Source: UBA4782 sp034430215
GTDB taxonomy: Bacteria; Chloroflexota; Anaerolineae; Anaerolineales; Anaerolineaceae
Assembly (NCBI GenBank): GCA_034430215.1
Contig: DAOUFE010000033.1
Span: 1 to 16,584 of the forward strand
Direction: 5' to 3'
Length of the DNA: 16,584 nucleotides
The position numbers were made by a program, and so were the translations under genes. The notes under the pieces are model-generated. The model had not been told where the DNA came from and did no database searches. It was given only the letters and a program-made list of their open reading frames with translations. This document shows positions 15,831 through 16,584 of the stretch, piece by piece (position 1 is the first letter of the stretch; each line of letters begins with the position of its first letter).

Positions 15831-16235
15831 CTATCTATTCAGCCCGTATTTCTCGAAAGTGCTTTTTATGATTTCTTTGGCTTCGGGAGATTTAGCGGAA
15901 ATATTGTCTTCCTCAAAAATTTTTTCGATTTCGAGAAGAGCTAAAGCCAAATTGGAACGGTCCTGCCCGGATAAGTGCGAGAATGATCCATAAATCTTTA
16001 GCAGTTCAGGATCAGGCATAGGAAGATCCAGTACCTGATATACCTTTATCCCACAGGTTCCAGCTATGCTTAATACTTCTGGACCTTCAGGTAAAAACTC
16101 ACCATGCAACCAGCCTAATACCTTGGAAGGTGGATAGCCTAACAGATCGCAAAAGGCTACGAAATCTTCCTCACCCGCCTGGGATCGGCTCCATCGTTTG
16201 TACGTTCTGTTAAACCAGGCCGGAAAGTTGGACAT
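15831..16235 (-). CDS. XRE-like HTH transcriptional regulator
   Basis: The 134-residue protein has a Cro/C1-type helix-turn-helix in its first 75 residues: FPAWFNRTYKRW, then FVAFCDLLGYPPSKVLGWLHG (25-45; helices 2 and 3 with the turn at GYPPSKV), EVLSIAGTCGIKVYQVL and LPMPDPELL. This is the WL.G...P....I...G..VY..L pattern of XRE proteins. The remainder is helical and charged, possibly for dimerisation. It has its own promoter and terminator, so it is transcribed separately from the excisionase-like gene although both run leftward. A dyad over its transcription start region suggests autoregulation. It may act as repressor of a mobile element or as regulator of the island; I cannot tell which. 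The Shine-Dalgarno before ATG 16235 is weak (AAAG). Confidence 0.75.
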   Translation of the reverse strand: MSNFPAWFNRTYKRWSRSQAGEEDFVAFCDLLGYPPSKVLGWLHGEFLPEGPEVLSIAGTCGIKVYQVLDLPMPDPELLKIYGSFSHLSGQDRSNLALALLEIEKIFEEDNISAKSPEAKEIIKSTFEKYGLNR

Positions 16236-16265
16236 GTGGCTTTACTTTTCAAGGATTTCGATGTG

Positions 16266-16284
16266 GAATATGAAAAATATGTTC
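16266..16284. promoter_or_regulatory. Imperfect dyad, candidate operator
   Basis: GAATAT...ATGTTC forms an imperfect inverted repeat over 19 bp (GAATATGAAAAATATGTTC; one mismatch in the six outer positions). It begins 7 nt downstream of the -10 hexamer, so it covers the expected transcription start of the XRE gene. Binding by the XRE protein as an autorepressor is a reasonable inference. Confidence 0.4.
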
Positions 16285-16291
16285 GCCTCTA

Positions 16292-16320
16292 ATCATATAA
16301 TATTTTCTTCAATCTGACAA
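16292..16320 (-). promoter_or_regulatory. Promoter of the XRE-like gene
   Basis: On the - strand TTGTCA (16320-16315) and TATGAT (16297-16292) are separated by exactly 17 nt, each 5 of 6 to sigma70 consensus. The start codon is 57 nt downstream of the -10. Confidence 0.6.
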
Positions 16321-16584
16321 CAAATCCCCCTTCATTTCATCAGATCATCCTGACTTTGCCTGATCCTCCTGCTGATCATGGACCGGGCTTGTTTCAAAAG
16401 GATCGCACAATTCTAATTGGCTCAGCCAGTAGCCACAGTGGCAATTTTTACCACTGTCTTTTCATTTATCTTAAAAGTAGACACACAGGGTGTACCATAC
16501 CCCGTTTTTTCCTACACGGCGATGGTACCCTGGCTGCTCTTTTCCACCTCAATCACGGATATGGCTGAATCGATCGTGGGCAAT
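16321..16584. other. Noncoding right flank with repeats
   Basis: No supportable gene is seen in this stretch to the window edge. It holds two near-identical 10-mers, GATCATCCTG (16343-16352) and GATCCTCCTG (16362-16371), 19 bp apart. It also holds a perfect 7-bp inverted repeat ACAGTGG/CCACTGT (16435-16441 and 16451-16457, 9-nt loop) and an interrupted inverted repeat GGGTGTACCAT/ATGGTACCC (16488-16498 and 16522-16530). These could be regulatory or recombination sites of a neighbouring element. No tRNA is recognisable. Confidence 0.5.

Noticed and set aside
16356..16568. 70-codon open frame on the + strand in the right flank
   Set aside because: No Shine-Dalgarno, no recognisable domain, composition like random translation (many H, P and S), and it spans the inverted repeats.
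16512..16584. Open frame entering from the right edge on the - strand (23 codons, ends with TAG) and an ATG at 16561 on the + strand (8 codons to the edge)
   Set aside because: Both are too short to judge and contradict each other in strand; the + strand ATG lacks a proper Shine-Dalgarno. Only sequence beyond the window can decide.
1..16584. BREX, DISARM, Druantia or Dnd system
   Set aside because: No PglZ, BrxL, DUF1998 helicase/DrmB, PLD DrmC, DruE or Dnd genes are visible; the partial SNF2 gene alone is not enough.
1..16584. rRNA, tRNA, CRISPR array or insertion sequence
   Set aside because: No cloverleaf, rRNA signature, regularly spaced repeats or transposase gene was recognised on reading both strands; a covariance-model scan was not possible.

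Overview
The window looks like bacterial accessory DNA: a phage-defence or mobile island with no housekeeping gene, rRNA or tRNA. No taxonomic marker is present. The XRE-type regulator and the mixed GC (about 32% in some rows, 53-57% in others, counted by hand) would suit Chloroflexota/Anaerolineae or a similar environmental bacterium, but that is a weak inference.

Layout, left to right. (1) Positions 2-490, + strand: the C-terminal end of an SNF2-type helicase gene that begins outside the window, followed by a strong hairpin at 498-524. (2) Positions 525-15375: one long array on the - strand, so transcription runs right to left. In transcription order it encodes a UvrD/AddA-like helicase, a RecB-family Fe-S nuclease, a type III Mod DNA methyltransferase, an ASCH-domain protein, an unrecognised protein with a possible PD-(D/E)XK motif, a type III Res helicase-nuclease, a double HARE-HTH plus Mrr-type endonuclease, a large Dna2-like Fe-S nuclease-helicase, and a 44-codon ORF ending at the shared hairpin. 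Most junctions are 4-nt overlaps or gaps under 25 nt, which implies one operon. (3) Positions 15496-15699, - strand: a small excisionase-like HTH protein with a strong promoter. (4) Positions 15831-16235, - strand: an XRE-like regulator with its own promoter, a possible operator and a terminator. (5) Positions 16236-16584: noncoding, with several inverted repeats.

How the genes may work together (inference). Mod and Res form a complete type III restriction-modification pair. Around them the operon adds helicase-nuclease machines (the UvrD/nuclease pair and the Dna2-like protein) that could degrade DNA once it is cut, plus a HARE-Mrr nuclease and an ASCH protein that may sense modified nucleic acid. 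The combination resembles an expanded type III system rather than a simple R-M pair.

Most notable points. A RecB-type Fe-S nuclease domain is divided between two translationally coupled genes: the first cysteine and the motif-I histidine sit at the C-terminus of the helicase, while the other three cysteines and the D/DxK/QxxxY residues are in the next protein. A sharply AT-rich block (about 8590-11755) sits in the middle of an otherwise GC-richer operon. It replaces most of mod plus two accessory genes, as if a specificity cassette had been exchanged.
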